From NCBI RefSeq assembly GCF_016862375.1, contig NZ_BOMV01000001.1:248001-312000 (forward strand): DNA of 64,000 nt, written 5' to 3'. Shown one piece after another: positions 1-9,197 of the stretch; position 1 is the stretch's first letter; the number at the start of each line of letters is the position of its first letter. Source of the stretch: Paractinoplanes rishiriensis (lineage in GTDB: Bacteria > Actinomycetota > Actinomycetes > Mycobacteriales > Micromonosporaceae). Below the pieces are notes generated by a model. It did not search any database, was not told the DNA's origin, and was given only the letters and a program-made list of their open reading frames with translations. The translations under genes and the position numbers were made by a program.

Positions 1-85
1 GACCATGCCGGAGATGACGGTGACCGCGGTGGCACCGGGCAACCTGCCGGCCGACGACCACGTCAGCCTGGTGGCGCTGGCGTAA
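1..85 (+). CDS. C-terminal end of an unidentified protein (5' truncated)
   Basis: An open frame enters from the left edge and stops at the TAA at 83-85, giving about 27 residues ending in VSLVALA. It lies 30 bases upstream of allantoinase on the same strand, so it may be the preceding gene of the same operon. The visible tail has no diagnostic motif and I do not assign a family. Confidence 0.45.
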   Translation, partial: TMPEMTVTAVAPGNLPADDHVSLVALA

Positions 86-115
86 AGCGCCCTGAACGAC
101 CGATAGGCTCGGTTC

Positions 116-1426
116 ATGGTCGATCTCGTGCTGCGGTCCCGCCGGGCCGTCACCGCCCGCGGCGAACGTCCCGCCGCCGTCGCCGTCGACTCCGGGAAGA
201 TCGTTGCGGTCGGGGCGTACGACGAAGCGATGCCGGCGGCCGACGAGATCGACCTCGGTGACACCGCGCTGCTGCCCGGGCTGGTCGACACGCACGTGCA
301 CGTCAACGAGCCGGGGCGCACCGAGTGGGAGGGGTTCGCCACCGCCACCCGGGCGGCCGCGGCCGGCGGCGTCACCACGATCATCGACATGCCGCTGAAC
401 AGCCTGCCGCCGACGATCAACACCGAAGCCCTCACGATCAAGCAGAACGCCGCGGACGGGCAGATCCACGTCGATGTCGGGTTCTGGGGCGGGGCCGTGC
501 CGGGCAACGCCGGTGAGCTGCCGGGGCTGCACGCGGCCGGGGTGTTCGGGTTCAAGGCGTTCCTCGCCGACTCGGGGGTGCCCGAGTTCCCGCCGGTCTC
601 GCCGGCCGAACTGGCCACCGCGCTGACCGCCGTGGACGCGCAGTTCGTCGTGCACGCCGAGGACCCGGATCACCTGCACGCGGCGGCGTCCTCCCCCGCG
701 TACGCGGACTTTCTGGCCTCCCGCCCGGCCGACGCCGAGCATGCCGCCGTCGCCACCGCGATCGAGGCGGCCCGCCGGGCCGGCGGGCGCGTGCACATCC
801 TGCATCTCTCGGCGGCGGGCGCGCTTCCGCTGATCGCGGCGGCAAGGGCGGAGGGTGTACGGGTGACCGCCGAGACCTGCCCGCACTACCTGACGCTGGA
901 CGCCGCGCGCATCCCGGACGGTGCGACCGAGTTCAAGTGCTGCCCGCCGATCCGGGACGCGGCGAACGCCGGCCAGCTGTGGCGGGCGCTGGCCGACGGC
1001 CTGATCACCTGCGTGGTGAGCGACCACTCGCCGTGCACGCCCGAGCTGAAGCGGCGGGACACCGGCGACTTCGCGGCGGCCTGGGGCGGCATCGCGTCGG
1101 TGCAGTTGGGGCTGCCGGTGATCTGGACGGCCGCCCGGAACCGCGGCCACGGGCTCGCGGATGTGGTGGACTGGATGGGGCGGCGCCCGGCCGACCTGGT
1201 GGGCCTGCACGGCAAGGGCCGGATCGCGGTGGGCGCCGACGCCGACCTGGTGGCGTTCGACCCCGACGAGGAGTTCGTGGTCGACCCGCACCGCCTGCAC
1301 CACCGCAACCCGGTCACCCCGTACGCGGGCATGGTCTTGCGGGGTGTGGTCCGCACGACCTGGCTGCGCGGCCGCACGGTGACCGGCGACGCCCCGCACG
1401 GCGGTTTCCTGACCCGGGAGGACTGA
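116..1426 (+). CDS. allB: Allantoinase
   Basis: Hydrolyses allantoin to allantoate in cytosolic ureide catabolism. The 436-residue length is normal for the family. The amidohydrolase metal ligands are visible: [17 protein letters not shown] with H60 and H62, the probable carboxylated K147 in GFKAFL, H180 (VVHAED), H230 (ILHLS) and D303 (VVSDHSPCT). The stop codon overlaps the start of allantoicase (TGATG), implying translational coupling. Dihydropyrimidinase or hydantoinase are the alternatives in this superfamily, but the HVNEPGR signature and the allantoicase neighbour favour allantoinase. Confidence 0.95.
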   Translation: MVDLVLRSRRAVTARGERPAAVAVDSGKIVAVGAYDEAMPAADEIDLGDTALLPGLVDTHVHVNEPGRTEWEGFATATRAAAAGGVTTIIDMPLNSLPPTINTEALTIKQNAADGQIHVDVGFWGGAVPGNAGELPGLHAAGVFGFKAFLADSGVPEFPPVSPAELATALTAVDAQFVVHAEDPDHLHAAASSPAYADFLASRPADAEHAAVATAIEAARRAGGRVHILHLSAAGALPLIAAARAEGVRVTAETCPHYLTLDAARIPDGATEFKCCPPIRDAANAGQLWRALADGLITCVVSDHSPCTPELKRRDTGDFAAAWGGIASVQLGLPVIWTAARNRGHGLADVVDWMGRRPADLVGLHGKGRIAVGADADLVAFDPDEEFVVDPHRLHHRNPVTPYAGMVLRGVVRTTWLRGRTVTGDAPHGGFLTRED

Positions 1427-2418
1427 TGGACGACGCGTTCACCGCCCGGCTCGACCTCGCCTCCCGGGCTCTGGGCGGTGGCGTCGTGCACGCCAACGAC
1501 GAGTTCTTCGCGGCGGCCGACCATCTGGTGCTGCCCGAGCCGCCGACGTTCAGCCCGCGCACCTTCGACCACAAGGGGCAGGTGTACGACGGCTGGGAGA
1601 CCCGGCGGCGCCGCACCCCGGGCTCGGACGTGGCGATCGTCCGGCTCGGCGCGCCCGGCGTGATCCACGGCGTGGACGTCGACACGTCGTTCTTCGTGGG
1701 CAACTTTCCGCCGTTCGCCTCTCTCGACGGTCTTGCTGTCGACGGCCATCAGGTTCCGCCGGATGCCGCGTGGACCGCGCTCGTGCCCAAATCGCCGCTG
1801 AACGGTGACAGCCGCAACCTGTTCGCCGTGTCCGACCGGCGGCGGTTCACCCACGTACGGCTCACGATTTTTCCGGACGGCGGGGTGGCTCGCCTGCGGG
1901 TGCACGGCGAGGCGATCCCCGACCCGGCGCTGCTGCCGGCCGAGTTCGACGTGGCCGCGGTGACCGCCGGTGCCACGGTAACCGGGTGCAGCAACATGTT
2001 CTTCGGCCGCCCGCACCAGATGCTGATGCCCGGCCTGGCCCGGCACATGGGCGACGGCTGGGAGACGGCCCGCCGCCGCGAGGACGGCAACGAGTGGGCC
2101 GAGATCGAGCTGGCGGCGCCCACCGAGGTGACCTTCGTCGACCTGGACACCAGCCACTTCAAGGGCAACGCACCGGGCGCGGCGGCGCTGCGCGGCACGG
2201 ACGGCTCGGGCGACTGGTTCGACATCCTGCCGCGCGTCCCGCTCAGCCCGGACACCCCGCACCGCTTCCCGGTCCGGCCGGAGTCGCCGGCCAGCCGGGT
2301 GCGCCTGGACATCTACCCGGACGGCGGCATGGCCCGGCTGCGGATCATCGGCCGGCCGGACCGGGCCTTCCTAACGGAGAAGTTCCGCCGTCACACCGAG
2401 GAAAGTAGGCGACCATGA
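1426..2418 (+). CDS. alc: Allantoicase
   Basis: Converts allantoate to ureidoglycolate and urea. The start is the ATG at 1426 overlapping the allB stop; longer readings from upstream are only the alternative frame of allB. The 330-residue protein shows the two-repeat allantoicase architecture: each half contains a [10 protein letters not shown] / [10 protein letters not shown] block followed by a VDxDTSxFxGNxP block ([14 protein letters not shown] and [14 protein letters not shown]), and both halves end with [14 protein letters not shown] / [14 protein letters not shown]. Its stop overlaps the ATG of malate synthase. Confidence 0.95.
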   Translation: MDDAFTARLDLASRALGGGVVHANDEFFAAADHLVLPEPPTFSPRTFDHKGQVYDGWETRRRRTPGSDVAIVRLGAPGVIHGVDVDTSFFVGNFPPFASLDGLAVDGHQVPPDAAWTALVPKSPLNGDSRNLFAVSDRRRFTHVRLTIFPDGGVARLRVHGEAIPDPALLPAEFDVAAVTAGATVTGCSNMFFGRPHQMLMPGLARHMGDGWETARRREDGNEWAEIELAAPTEVTFVDLDTSHFKGNAPGAAALRGTDGSGDWFDILPRVPLSPDTPHRFPVRPESPASRVRLDIYPDGGMARLRIIGRPDRAFLTEKFRRHTEESRRP

Positions 2419-3962
2419 ACGAGATCCTGTCCGACGAGGCGGTGGCCTTCGTCGCCGAGCTGAACCGGCGGTTCCGGCCTCGGCGCAACGAGTTGCTGGC
2501 GACCCGGGCGGCCCGGCGGCAGGAGATCGCCGACGGCGGCACGCTGGGCTTCCGGCCCGAGACCGAGCACATCCGGGCCGCCGAGTGGTCGGCGCCGCCG
2601 GCCCCGTTCGACCTGGAGGACCGGCGGGTCGAGATCACCGGGCCGACCGAGCGCAAGATGACCATCAACGCGCTCAACTCCGGGGCCAAGGTGTGGCTGG
2701 CCGACCTCGAGGACGCCAACACCCCGCACTGGGCCAACGTGGTCGACGGGCAGCGCAACCTCTACGACGCGATCCGCCGGACCATCTCGCTGGAAACCCC
2801 GCAGAAGACGTACGAGCTCAACGGCGGCCCGTACCCGACGATCGTGATGCGGCCGCGCGGCTGGCACCTGGACGAGCGGCACGTGACGGTCGAGGGCGAG
2901 CCGGCCGTGGGCGCGCTGGTCGACTTCGGGCTGTACTTCTTCCACAACGCCGCCGAGTTGCTCGCCCAGGGCAGCGGCCCGTACTTCTACCTGCCGAAGA
3001 TGGAGTCCTACAAAGAGGCGGAACTCTGGAACGACGTCTTCACCTTCGCCCAGGAGCACCTCGGCATCGCGCAGGGCACCATCCGGGCCACCGTGCTGAT
3101 CGAGACCATCCCGGCCGCGTTCGAGATGGAGGAGATCCTGTACGCGCTGCGGCCGCACATCTCCGGCCTGAACGCCGGCCGGTGGGACTACCTGTTCAGC
3201 ATCATCAAGTACTTCCGCGACAACCCCGGCATGATCCTGCCGGACCGGGCCTCGGTGACGATGACCGCGCCGTTCATGCGCGCGTACACCGAACTGCTGG
3301 TCTCGACCTGTCACCGCCGCGGCGCGTTCGCGATGGGCGGCATGGCCGCCTTCATCCCGAGCCGGCGCGACCCCGAGGTCAACAAGATCGCACTGGCCAA
3401 GGTCCGCGAGGACAAGGAGCGCGAGGCGGGCGACGGGTTCGACGGCTCCTGGGTCGCGCACCCCGACCTCGTACCCGTCTGCCGGGAGATCTTCGACGGT
3501 GTCCTCGGCGACCGGCCCAACCAGCTCGGCAAGCAGCGCCCCGACGTGTCGGTGACGGCCGCCGACCTGCTGGACGTGTCGTCGATCGGCGCCGAGGTCA
3601 CCGAGGCCGGCCTGCGTGGCAACGTGTCGGTCGCCCTGCAGTACCTGGAGGCCTGGCTGCGCGGCAACGGCGCGGTCGGTATCAACAACCTGATGGAGGA
3701 CGCGGCCACCGCCGAGATCTCCCGCTCGCAGGTCTGGCAGTGGATTCACAACGGGGTACGCCTGCCCGACGGCACCCCGATCACCGCCGGCCTGGTGGGC
3801 CGGATCGAGGACGAGGAACTGGCGGCGATCCGCGACGCGATCGGCGACGAGGCGTGGGCGACCAGCCGCTTCGACGACGCCCGCAAGCTGTTCGAGCGGG
3901 TCGCGCTGTCCGACGATTTCGCCGACTTCCTGACCACGGCCGCCTACGACTCGATCGACTGA
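2415..3962 (+). CDS. aceB: Malate synthase A
   Basis: Condenses glyoxylate with acetyl-CoA to malate, so here it drains the glyoxylate released from ureidoglycolate. At 515 residues it matches the MSA (AceB) class, not the about 720-residue GlcB class. Recognisable blocks are [20 protein letters not shown] followed by EDANTPHW near residues 78-105, [45 protein letters not shown] and [13 protein letters not shown]. The start overlaps the allantoicase stop by four bases, so it is the third gene of the allantoin operon. Confidence 0.95.
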   Translation: MNEILSDEAVAFVAELNRRFRPRRNELLATRAARRQEIADGGTLGFRPETEHIRAAEWSAPPAPFDLEDRRVEITGPTERKMTINALNSGAKVWLADLEDANTPHWANVVDGQRNLYDAIRRTISLETPQKTYELNGGPYPTIVMRPRGWHLDERHVTVEGEPAVGALVDFGLYFFHNAAELLAQGSGPYFYLPKMESYKEAELWNDVFTFAQEHLGIAQGTIRATVLIETIPAAFEMEEILYALRPHISGLNAGRWDYLFSIIKYFRDNPGMILPDRASVTMTAPFMRAYTELLVSTCHRRGAFAMGGMAAFIPSRRDPEVNKIALAKVREDKEREAGDGFDGSWVAHPDLVPVCREIFDGVLGDRPNQLGKQRPDVSVTAADLLDVSSIGAEVTEAGLRGNVSVALQYLEAWLRGNGAVGINNLMEDAATAEISRSQVWQWIHNGVRLPDGTPITAGLVGRIEDEELAAIRDAIGDEAWATSRFDDARKLFERVALSDDFADFLTTAAYDSID

Positions 3963-3966
3963 CCAC

Positions 3967-5097
3967 ATGCGGTTGACGGACGACGATTACAAAGAGTTAG
4001 ACGTACGCCTGGCCGACCACGACGCGTTTCTGAAGTCCCGTTACCCCGGCGACGCTCCGGGCCGCCAACCGATACACACCGTCTACCTACCCGCCGACCG
4101 CCTGGACGGCTTCCGCGACTGGGGCGAAACGGCGCTGCGGGCGATGGACGACTTCCCCTGGCCGGTACCCGGTGTGCGGGAGAAGCTCGCCCGCGAGCCG
4201 ATCGAGGACCTGCGGGTCGACTTCGAGGACGGCTACGGCATCCGCGCCGACGACCAGGAGGACGCCGCGGTCAAGCGGGCCGCCGCGATCCTGCGGGACG
4301 GCCCGCGCCCGCCGTTCGTCGGCATCCGGATCAAGTCGCTGGAGGCGGCCACCCGCCGGCGCGCGCTGCGCACGCTGGATCTCTTCCTGGAGTCCTACCA
4401 GGACAGTTTCGTCATCACGCTGCCCAAGGTGAGCGGTACCGACCAGGTTTCCGCGATGGTCACCGTCTGCGAAAAACTGGAGACCGGGTACGGCGTGGCG
4501 GCCGGCACCCTGCGCTTCGAGATCCAGATCGAACTCCCCGCCGCCATCCTGTCCGCCGACGGCCACGCCACGGTGGCCCGCCTGATCACCGCCGCGGCTG
4601 GAAGGTGTGCCGGCCTGCACTACGGCACGTACGACTACAGCGCCGCGGCCGGGGTGGCCGCGGCGTACCAGTCCATGGACCACCCCGCGGCCGACTACGC
4701 CAAGGCGGTGATGCAGGCCGCCGCGGCCCAGACCGGCGTGCGCCTGTCCGACGGTTCCACCAACATCCTGCCGGTCGGGGGTGCGGCCGAGGTCCGCGCG
4801 GCGTGGGACCTGCACCACCGTCTGGTGCGGCGTTCGCTGGAGCGCGGCTTCTACCAGGGCTGGGACCTGCATCCCGCCCAACTCCCGACGAGATACGCCG
4901 CCACGTACGCCTTCTTCCGCGACGGCCGGGACGCCGCGGTGGCCCGTCTGCACAGATATCTGTCCCGCCAGGAGAGCGGCATAGCCGACGAGCCCGCAAC
5001 GGCTCGCGCGCTGGCCGCGTACCTGCTCCGGGGTTTGGACTGCGGCGCGTTGAGCGATGCCGGCCTTCCCCGAGCCGACCTGCTGGCCCTGACCTAG
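3967..5097 (+). CDS. DUF6986 aldolase/citrate-lyase-superfamily protein
   Basis: A 376-residue protein starting four bases after malate synthase and ending the plus-strand ureide operon. It resembles the HpcH/HpaI-type TIM-barrel superfamily: VDFEDGYGIRADDQEDAAVKR near 80-100 gives acidic metal-ligand candidates, followed by FVGIRIKS, FVITLPKVSG, FEIQIELPAAI (an acidic residue on a barrel strand) and LHYGTYDYSAAAG. The usual HpcH or CitE signatures are only partly conserved, hence a DUF-level call. Context suggests C-C bond chemistry on a glyoxylate-related or ureidoglycolate-derived metabolite. That role is inferred. Confidence 0.75.
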   Translation: MRLTDDDYKELDVRLADHDAFLKSRYPGDAPGRQPIHTVYLPADRLDGFRDWGETALRAMDDFPWPVPGVREKLAREPIEDLRVDFEDGYGIRADDQEDAAVKRAAAILRDGPRPPFVGIRIKSLEAATRRRALRTLDLFLESYQDSFVITLPKVSGTDQVSAMVTVCEKLETGYGVAAGTLRFEIQIELPAAILSADGHATVARLITAAAGRCAGLHYGTYDYSAAAGVAAAYQSMDHPAADYAKAVMQAAAAQTGVRLSDGSTNILPVGGAAEVRAAWDLHHRLVRRSLERGFYQGWDLHPAQLPTRYAATYAFFRDGRDAAVARLHRYLSRQESGIADEPATARALAAYLLRGLDCGALSDAGLPRADLLALT

Positions 5098-5118
5098 TTG
5101 CCTCCGCTCCTCCTTCCC

Positions 5119-5847
5119 TCAGAGTGCCGACAGGCCGAGCGACGCCGCGAAACCAACGACGACGAGGGGCCCGGTGAGCACGCCCTCCACCTCATAGGCT
5201 TCGGGCAGCAGGGTGTCGGCGAGCATCGCGAGCAGCGCCCCCGCCGCGAACGCCTGCACCAGCCCGCCGGTGCGACCGTTGACCGGGTCGAGCAGCGCGT
5301 ATCCGGCGGCCGCCGACACCGCCGACACGAGGATCACGACCGTCCACATCAGCACGACTTTGCGCTGCGGCCATCCCGCCGCCTTCAGTCCCGCCGACGA
5401 CGACATGCCTTCCGGCAGGTTGGACAGCAGAACGCCGGTCAGCAGCGACACGTTGACCCCACCCTGCAGAACGGTGAGCCCCAGCACGAACGACTCCGGC
5501 ACCCCGTCGAGCACCGACCCCAACACGATGGCCAGCGGCGACCCTTGCGCTTGCTTCCCCGCCGAGTCTTTCCGCTCCCCACCCCCACGCCGCGAGATCA
5601 GCCAGTCCCCACCCGCGAACACCAGGGCCCCGACCAGCACCATCCCACCAACCCAGACGACCGGCCGGGTCCGAAGCGCCTCCGCCACCAGCTCAAACGA
5701 AACCGACCCGAGCAGCAGCCCGGTACCGAGAGCCATGACAACCGCAATAACCCGCCGCCCAGGCGAAAACCAGTAGGCAACCAGCGCCCCCACCAACAGA
5801 GCCGAAGCCCCAAACGCCCCCCACCAGAACGCCGCCGCGATCCCCAC
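5119..5847 (-). CDS. ZIP-family metal transporter
   Basis: A 242-residue polytopic protein of about seven or eight hydrophobic segments. The stretch from GVPESFVLGLTVLQGG through VSLLTGVLLSNLPEGMSSS matches the TM4-TM5 core of ZIP permeases; the usual HxxxE metal site appears in altered form (GVPES, NLPEG), so specificity may differ from zinc. A charged, glycine-rich cytosolic loop (GGGERKDSAGK) lies near residue 90. It converges tail-to-tail with the DUF6986 gene, 21 bases apart, and is probably monocistronic. No link to purine breakdown is evident beyond position. Confidence 0.75.
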   Translation of the reverse strand: MGIAAAFWWGAFGASALLVGALVAYWFSPGRRVIAVVMALGTGLLLGSVSFELVAEALRTRPVVWVGGMVLVGALVFAGGDWLISRRGGGERKDSAGKQAQGSPLAIVLGSVLDGVPESFVLGLTVLQGGVNVSLLTGVLLSNLPEGMSSSAGLKAAGWPQRKVVLMWTVVILVSAVSAAAGYALLDPVNGRTGGLVQAFAAGALLAMLADTLLPEAYEVEGVLTGPLVVVGFAASLGLSAL

Positions 5848-6007
5848 CGGCCCTCCCGCCCTCGACCTCGAAAGCTAGGCGCGCCCATCCCCCCGTGTCC
5901 TCACCCCCGGCAGGCGAACTCGACCCCGCCCGCTCCCCTCCCGGCATGCACCACCGCCAAACCCACCACGGGGGCACCGCCACCCATGCTTTACCTCCGC
6001 CGCCGCC

Positions 6008-7369
6008 CTATTGGGCTTTCATCAGGCGACGATGGGCCCTCCGCGCCTCCCGGGTCAGGGTGTGTTCGTCGGCGTGGGACAGGTGGGCGTGTTCGACTAC
6101 CGGGCGGCCGCCCACCAGGGAAAGCTCGACCGGCGCCGGCGGCCCGAAGACCAGGGCGGCCAGCTTGTCGTCGATGCCCTCGTGGGGCAGGCCGTCCAGG
6201 CGCCAGAGGACCAGGTCGGCCAGTTTGCCCTTTTCGAGGGAGCCCAGGTCGTCCTGGCGGCCCAGCAGGCGGGCGCCGCCGATCGTGCCCAGGCGCAGGG
6301 CCTCGCGGGCGTTCATGGCCTTCGGGCCGCCTCGGACCCGGGCCGTGTAGAGGGCCTGGCGCAACTCCTCGCCCAAGTGTCCCGCCTCCTGGGAGGCGGG
6401 GCCGTCCACGCCCAGGCCGACCGGCACGTTGGCGTCGAGCATTTCGCGGATGCGGGCGGCGCCGGCGCCCAGGCGGGCGTTCGAGCTCGGGCAGTGGGCC
6501 ACGCCGGTGCCGGTGGCGGCCAGCCTCGCGATGGCGGGAGCGTCCAGGTGGACGCCGTGCGCCAGCCAGACGTCGGGGCCCAGCCAGCCCAGGTTTTCGG
6601 CGTATTCGGTGGGGGTGCAGTTGAAGCGGTCGCGGCAGAAGTCGTCCTCGTCGGCGGTTTCGGCCAGGTGGGTGTGCAGGCGGACGCCGCGGCGGCGGGC
6701 CAGGGCGGCGGCCTCGCTCATCAGGCGGGACGTCACCGAGAACGGGGAGCAGGGGGCCACCGCGATCTGCAGCATGGCGCCGGGGGACGGGTCGTGCCAC
6801 TGGTCGATGGCCTTTTCGGTGGCGGCCAGGGCTTCGTCGGTGTCCTCGACCACGTGGTCGGGTGGGAGGCCGCCGTCTTTCTGGCTCAGGTCCATCGAGC
6901 CGCGGGTGGGGTGGAAGCGCAGGCCGATCGCGCGGGCGGCCTCGATCTCCGCGGCCAGGACGTCGCCGCCGTCGCGTGGGAAGACGTAGTGGTGGTCCAT
7001 GGTCGTGGTGCAGCCGGACAGGGCCAGCCAGCCCAGGCCGGCGCCGGCCGCCGCCCCGACTATCTCGGCGTCCAGGCGGCCCCAGATCGGGTAGAGCGTG
7101 GTCAGCCAGCCGAACAGGGTCTCGTCGAGGGCCAGGCCCCGGGTCGCCCACTGGTAGAGGTGGTGGTGGGTGTTGACCAGGCCGGGGGTGACCAGGCAGC
7201 CGGTGCCGTCGATGCGGCGGAGCGGGCCCCGGTACCGGCCGGCGTGACCGGCGCCGACCGCGACGATCCGGCCGTCGTCGCCGACCACCACGTGGCCGTC
7301 GGGGTGGTACGTGTCGGCGGCGTCCACCGTGGCTACCGCGGCGTTCTCGATGACGATCACAGGTACCAC
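6008..7369 (-). CDS. 8-oxoguanine/guanine deaminase-like amidohydrolase
   Basis: A 453-residue amidohydrolase-superfamily deaminase. The metal motif is VNTHHHLYQWATRGLA, followed by GCTTTMDHHYVFPRDGGD, VRLHTHLAETADED, VWLAHGVHLD, VAHCPSSNARLGAG and VGLGVDGPASQEAG, the pattern of the 8-oxoguanine deaminase/AtzA-like branch. The likely reaction converts 8-oxoguanine to urate, which would feed the uricase encoded just upstream. Its first codons overlap the 3' end of the uricase gene by 13 bases, so it is the last gene of the uraD-uraH-uricase operon. Guanine deaminase activity is an alternative. Confidence 0.85.
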   Translation of the reverse strand: MVPVIVIENAAVATVDAADTYHPDGHVVVGDDGRIVAVGAGHAGRYRGPLRRIDGTGCLVTPGLVNTHHHLYQWATRGLALDETLFGWLTTLYPIWGRLDAEIVGAAAGAGLGWLALSGCTTTMDHHYVFPRDGGDVLAAEIEAARAIGLRFHPTRGSMDLSQKDGGLPPDHVVEDTDEALAATEKAIDQWHDPSPGAMLQIAVAPCSPFSVTSRLMSEAAALARRRGVRLHTHLAETADEDDFCRDRFNCTPTEYAENLGWLGPDVWLAHGVHLDAPAIARLAATGTGVAHCPSSNARLGAGAARIREMLDANVPVGLGVDGPASQEAGHLGEELRQALYTARVRGGPKAMNAREALRLGTIGGARLLGRQDDLGSLEKGKLADLVLWRLDGLPHEGIDDKLAALVFGPPAPVELSLVGGRPVVEHAHLSHADEHTLTREARRAHRRLMKAQ

Positions 7370-8217
7370 TCCGCGCTCGCGGCCGGGGCGTCGTCGCGGG
7401 TGACCGTGCCCTCGATCAGGCCGTACGGGCGGTCGCCGGCGATGAAGACCTCGTTGTCGTTGGCCAGCCCGAACGGGGACAGGTCGACCAGGTAGTGGTG
7501 CTTGTTGGGCAGCACCAGCCGGATCTCGGCGACCTCGGGGCGGGCGGACAGCACCCGGCTGCCCATCGCGTACAGCGTCTGCTGCAGCGAGTAGCTGTAC
7601 GTGTCGACGAACGCGCCGGTCAGCGCCTCGACCGCACCCGCGTACGACGTCGCCCAGTCCCCGGCCGGCAGCGCGTGCCGCCAGCGCGCGTCGACGGCGG
7701 TGGCCAGGATGCGGTCGGTGGTCCCGGTCAGGGTGGTGTAGTCGTCGCGCGGGAATCCGTGGAACTCCGACGCGGTCGAGTTGAGCAGCACCAGTCCGGT
7801 GATGCCCGAGACCACCTGCTCGGCCTCGGCCGTCACGGTGACCGTCGCCGTCCGCGTGTGACTGCCCTGCCGCTGGAACGAGTGCGGGCCGAGCCGGTCC
7901 CAGCCATGCGACTCGATGCTGACCCGGGCCGAGTGCACCTGCGCCCGGCTGGTGACGAAGTGGCGGGCCAGCCGCAGGCCGAACTCCTCGGGTTCGCCCA
8001 CGCCGTGCTTCTTGGCGAACGCGTACACCGTGTTCTTCATCGTGTCGGTCGGCAGCACGCCGGAGTTGTCGCCGGTCAGGTGGGTGGCGGCCAGGTCACC
8101 GGCGAGCGCCACGCTCACGTTCAGGTCGGCGAGACGGTGGCTCTCCCCGTCGCGGACGACCCGGACCAGGCGCGTCTCCGCCTTGCCGTAACGGTTTGGA
8201 CCGAGCACGATGGCCAC
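7357..8217 (-). CDS. pucL: Urate oxidase (uricase)
   Basis: Oxidises urate with O2 to 5-hydroxyisourate without a cofactor. The 286-residue protein begins with NRYGKAETRLVRVVRD, holding the Lys of the catalytic Lys-Thr dyad region, followed by SVALAGDLAATHLTGDNSGV with the conserved T-G-D-N block. The C-terminal half has LPNKHHYLVDLSPFGL and NDNEVFIAGDRPYGLIEGTV, typical of uricases. It lies 3 bases after the hydroxyisourate hydrolase stop and overlaps the deaminase, so the four genes are one transcription unit. Confidence 0.95.
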   Translation of the reverse strand: MAIVLGPNRYGKAETRLVRVVRDGESHRLADLNVSVALAGDLAATHLTGDNSGVLPTDTMKNTVYAFAKKHGVGEPEEFGLRLARHFVTSRAQVHSARVSIESHGWDRLGPHSFQRQGSHTRTATVTVTAEAEQVVSGITGLVLLNSTASEFHGFPRDDYTTLTGTTDRILATAVDARWRHALPAGDWATSYAGAVEALTGAFVDTYSYSLQQTLYAMGSRVLSARPEVAEIRLVLPNKHHYLVDLSPFGLANDNEVFIAGDRPYGLIEGTVTRDDAPAASAEWYL

Positions 8218-8220
8218 GCG

Positions 8221-8583
8221 TCAGCTCCCTCGATAGGTGGTGTAGCCGTACCGGCTGAGCAGCAGCGGCACGTGGTAGTGGCGGTCCGGGTCGCGGACGT
8301 GGAAGGCCACCGTGACCTCAGGGAAGAAGCCGTCGTCGCCGAGGTAGGGCTCCACGTAGAAGAACAGCCGGTAGCCGCCGGCCTGCCATTCGTGCAGCGG
8401 CACCCGGTAGCGCAGCCGGCCGTCGTCGTCGGTGCGGCCCTCGGCGATGGTGCGCCAGCCGTCGGTGTCGCGGCGCTCGAGACGCACGTAGACGTCGCGG
8501 GCCGGCTCGCCGCTGACCGTGTCGAGGATGTGCGTGGAGATCTTGGCGTGGAACTCGGCCGCGGTGCCGTCAGCGGAGGGCAT
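8221..8583 (-). CDS. uraH: 5-hydroxyisourate hydrolase (transthyretin-related)
   Basis: Hydrolyses 5-hydroxyisourate to OHCU. At 120 residues it is a standard-length transthyretin-like protein: KISTHILDTVSGEPARDVYV carries the catalytic His near the N-terminus, FHVRDPDRHYHVPLLLSRYGYTTYRGS carries the second His cluster, and the diagnostic C-terminal YRGS tetrapeptide is complete. No signal peptide, so cytosolic. Its start overlaps the uraD 3' end by 14 bases. Confidence 0.96.
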   Translation of the reverse strand: MPSADGTAAEFHAKISTHILDTVSGEPARDVYVRLERRDTDGWRTIAEGRTDDDGRLRYRVPLHEWQAGGYRLFFYVEPYLGDDGFFPEVTVAFHVRDPDRHYHVPLLLSRYGYTTYRGS

Positions 8584-9070
8584 CGAGCACCCGCTCCAGC
8601 CGGAGCAACGCGATCTTGCCCAGCTCGCCGGTCACGATCGCCCGCTCGGTCGCCTCGTCGTTGGCCAGCCGCTCGCGGGCGGCGGCCACGATCTCGGCCT
8701 GCGTGCGGCCGCTCGCGAAGATCAGGAACACGTGGCCGAAGCGTTCCTCGTAGGCCCGGTTGGCCTCGATCAGCGCAGCACCGTCGTCGCCCGGCGCGGC
8801 CGCCGACTGCTCGTGCCGGGACCAGGCCGCCTCGCGCGACTCGCCGGCGGCCCGCTCGCCGATCCGCGGATGGGCCGCCATCGCGACCAGGACCTCGTCC
8901 CAGGTCAGTGCCCGGGCGGCCGCGTCGGCCACCGCGATGATCGCGGCCCGGTCGGGATACGGGCGTCCGGCCACGATCGCGGCACCCCAGCCGGGTGCCG
9001 CGCAGCAGGCGCGAAGGTCGTCGGAGAGGCGGGCGGCGGGCAGTGAGTTGAAACCCTCGACCGCGTCCAT
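8570..9070 (-). CDS. uraD: OHCU decarboxylase
   Basis: Decarboxylates 2-oxo-4-hydroxy-4-carboxy-5-ureidoimidazoline to S-allantoin, finishing the urate-to-allantoin path. Starting at MDAVEGFNSLP the protein is 166 residues; an in-frame ATG at 9082 would add four residues but has little ribosome-binding sequence. The catalytic His lies in MAAHPRIGE, with the downstream Glu region ANRAYEERFGHVFLIFASGRT and RLANDEATE typical of the family. First gene of the minus-strand urate operon; the roughly 130-base gap to hrpB must hold divergent promoters. Confidence 0.93.
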   Translation of the reverse strand: MDAVEGFNSLPAARLSDDLRACCAAPGWGAAIVAGRPYPDRAAIIAVADAAARALTWDEVLVAMAAHPRIGERAAGESREAAWSRHEQSAAAPGDDGAALIEANRAYEERFGHVFLIFASGRTQAEIVAAARERLANDEATERAIVTGELGKIALLRLERVLDALR

Positions 9071-9197
9071 CCGGCACCCCATTTCTAATGTCGATCAGTC
9101 AAGCAGGATCGCTCGCGCGCGTGCAGTCCTTTGCCGCGGAATTAACACGGGCGTTCCCCGGCACGGCACGGACAGCCTGACACGCGAGGATGGTCGG

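Noticed and set aside
2391..3968. Long minus-strand open frame (525 residues) opposite aceB
   Set aside because: Pure mirror of the GC3 bias of malate synthase; composition is Gly/Arg/Val/Asp-rich with no family signature.
8760..9197. N-terminal extension of HrpB by 146 residues
   Set aside because: It runs antisense through uraD; the GTG at 9198 has a good ribosome-binding site and gives a normal HrpB N-terminus.
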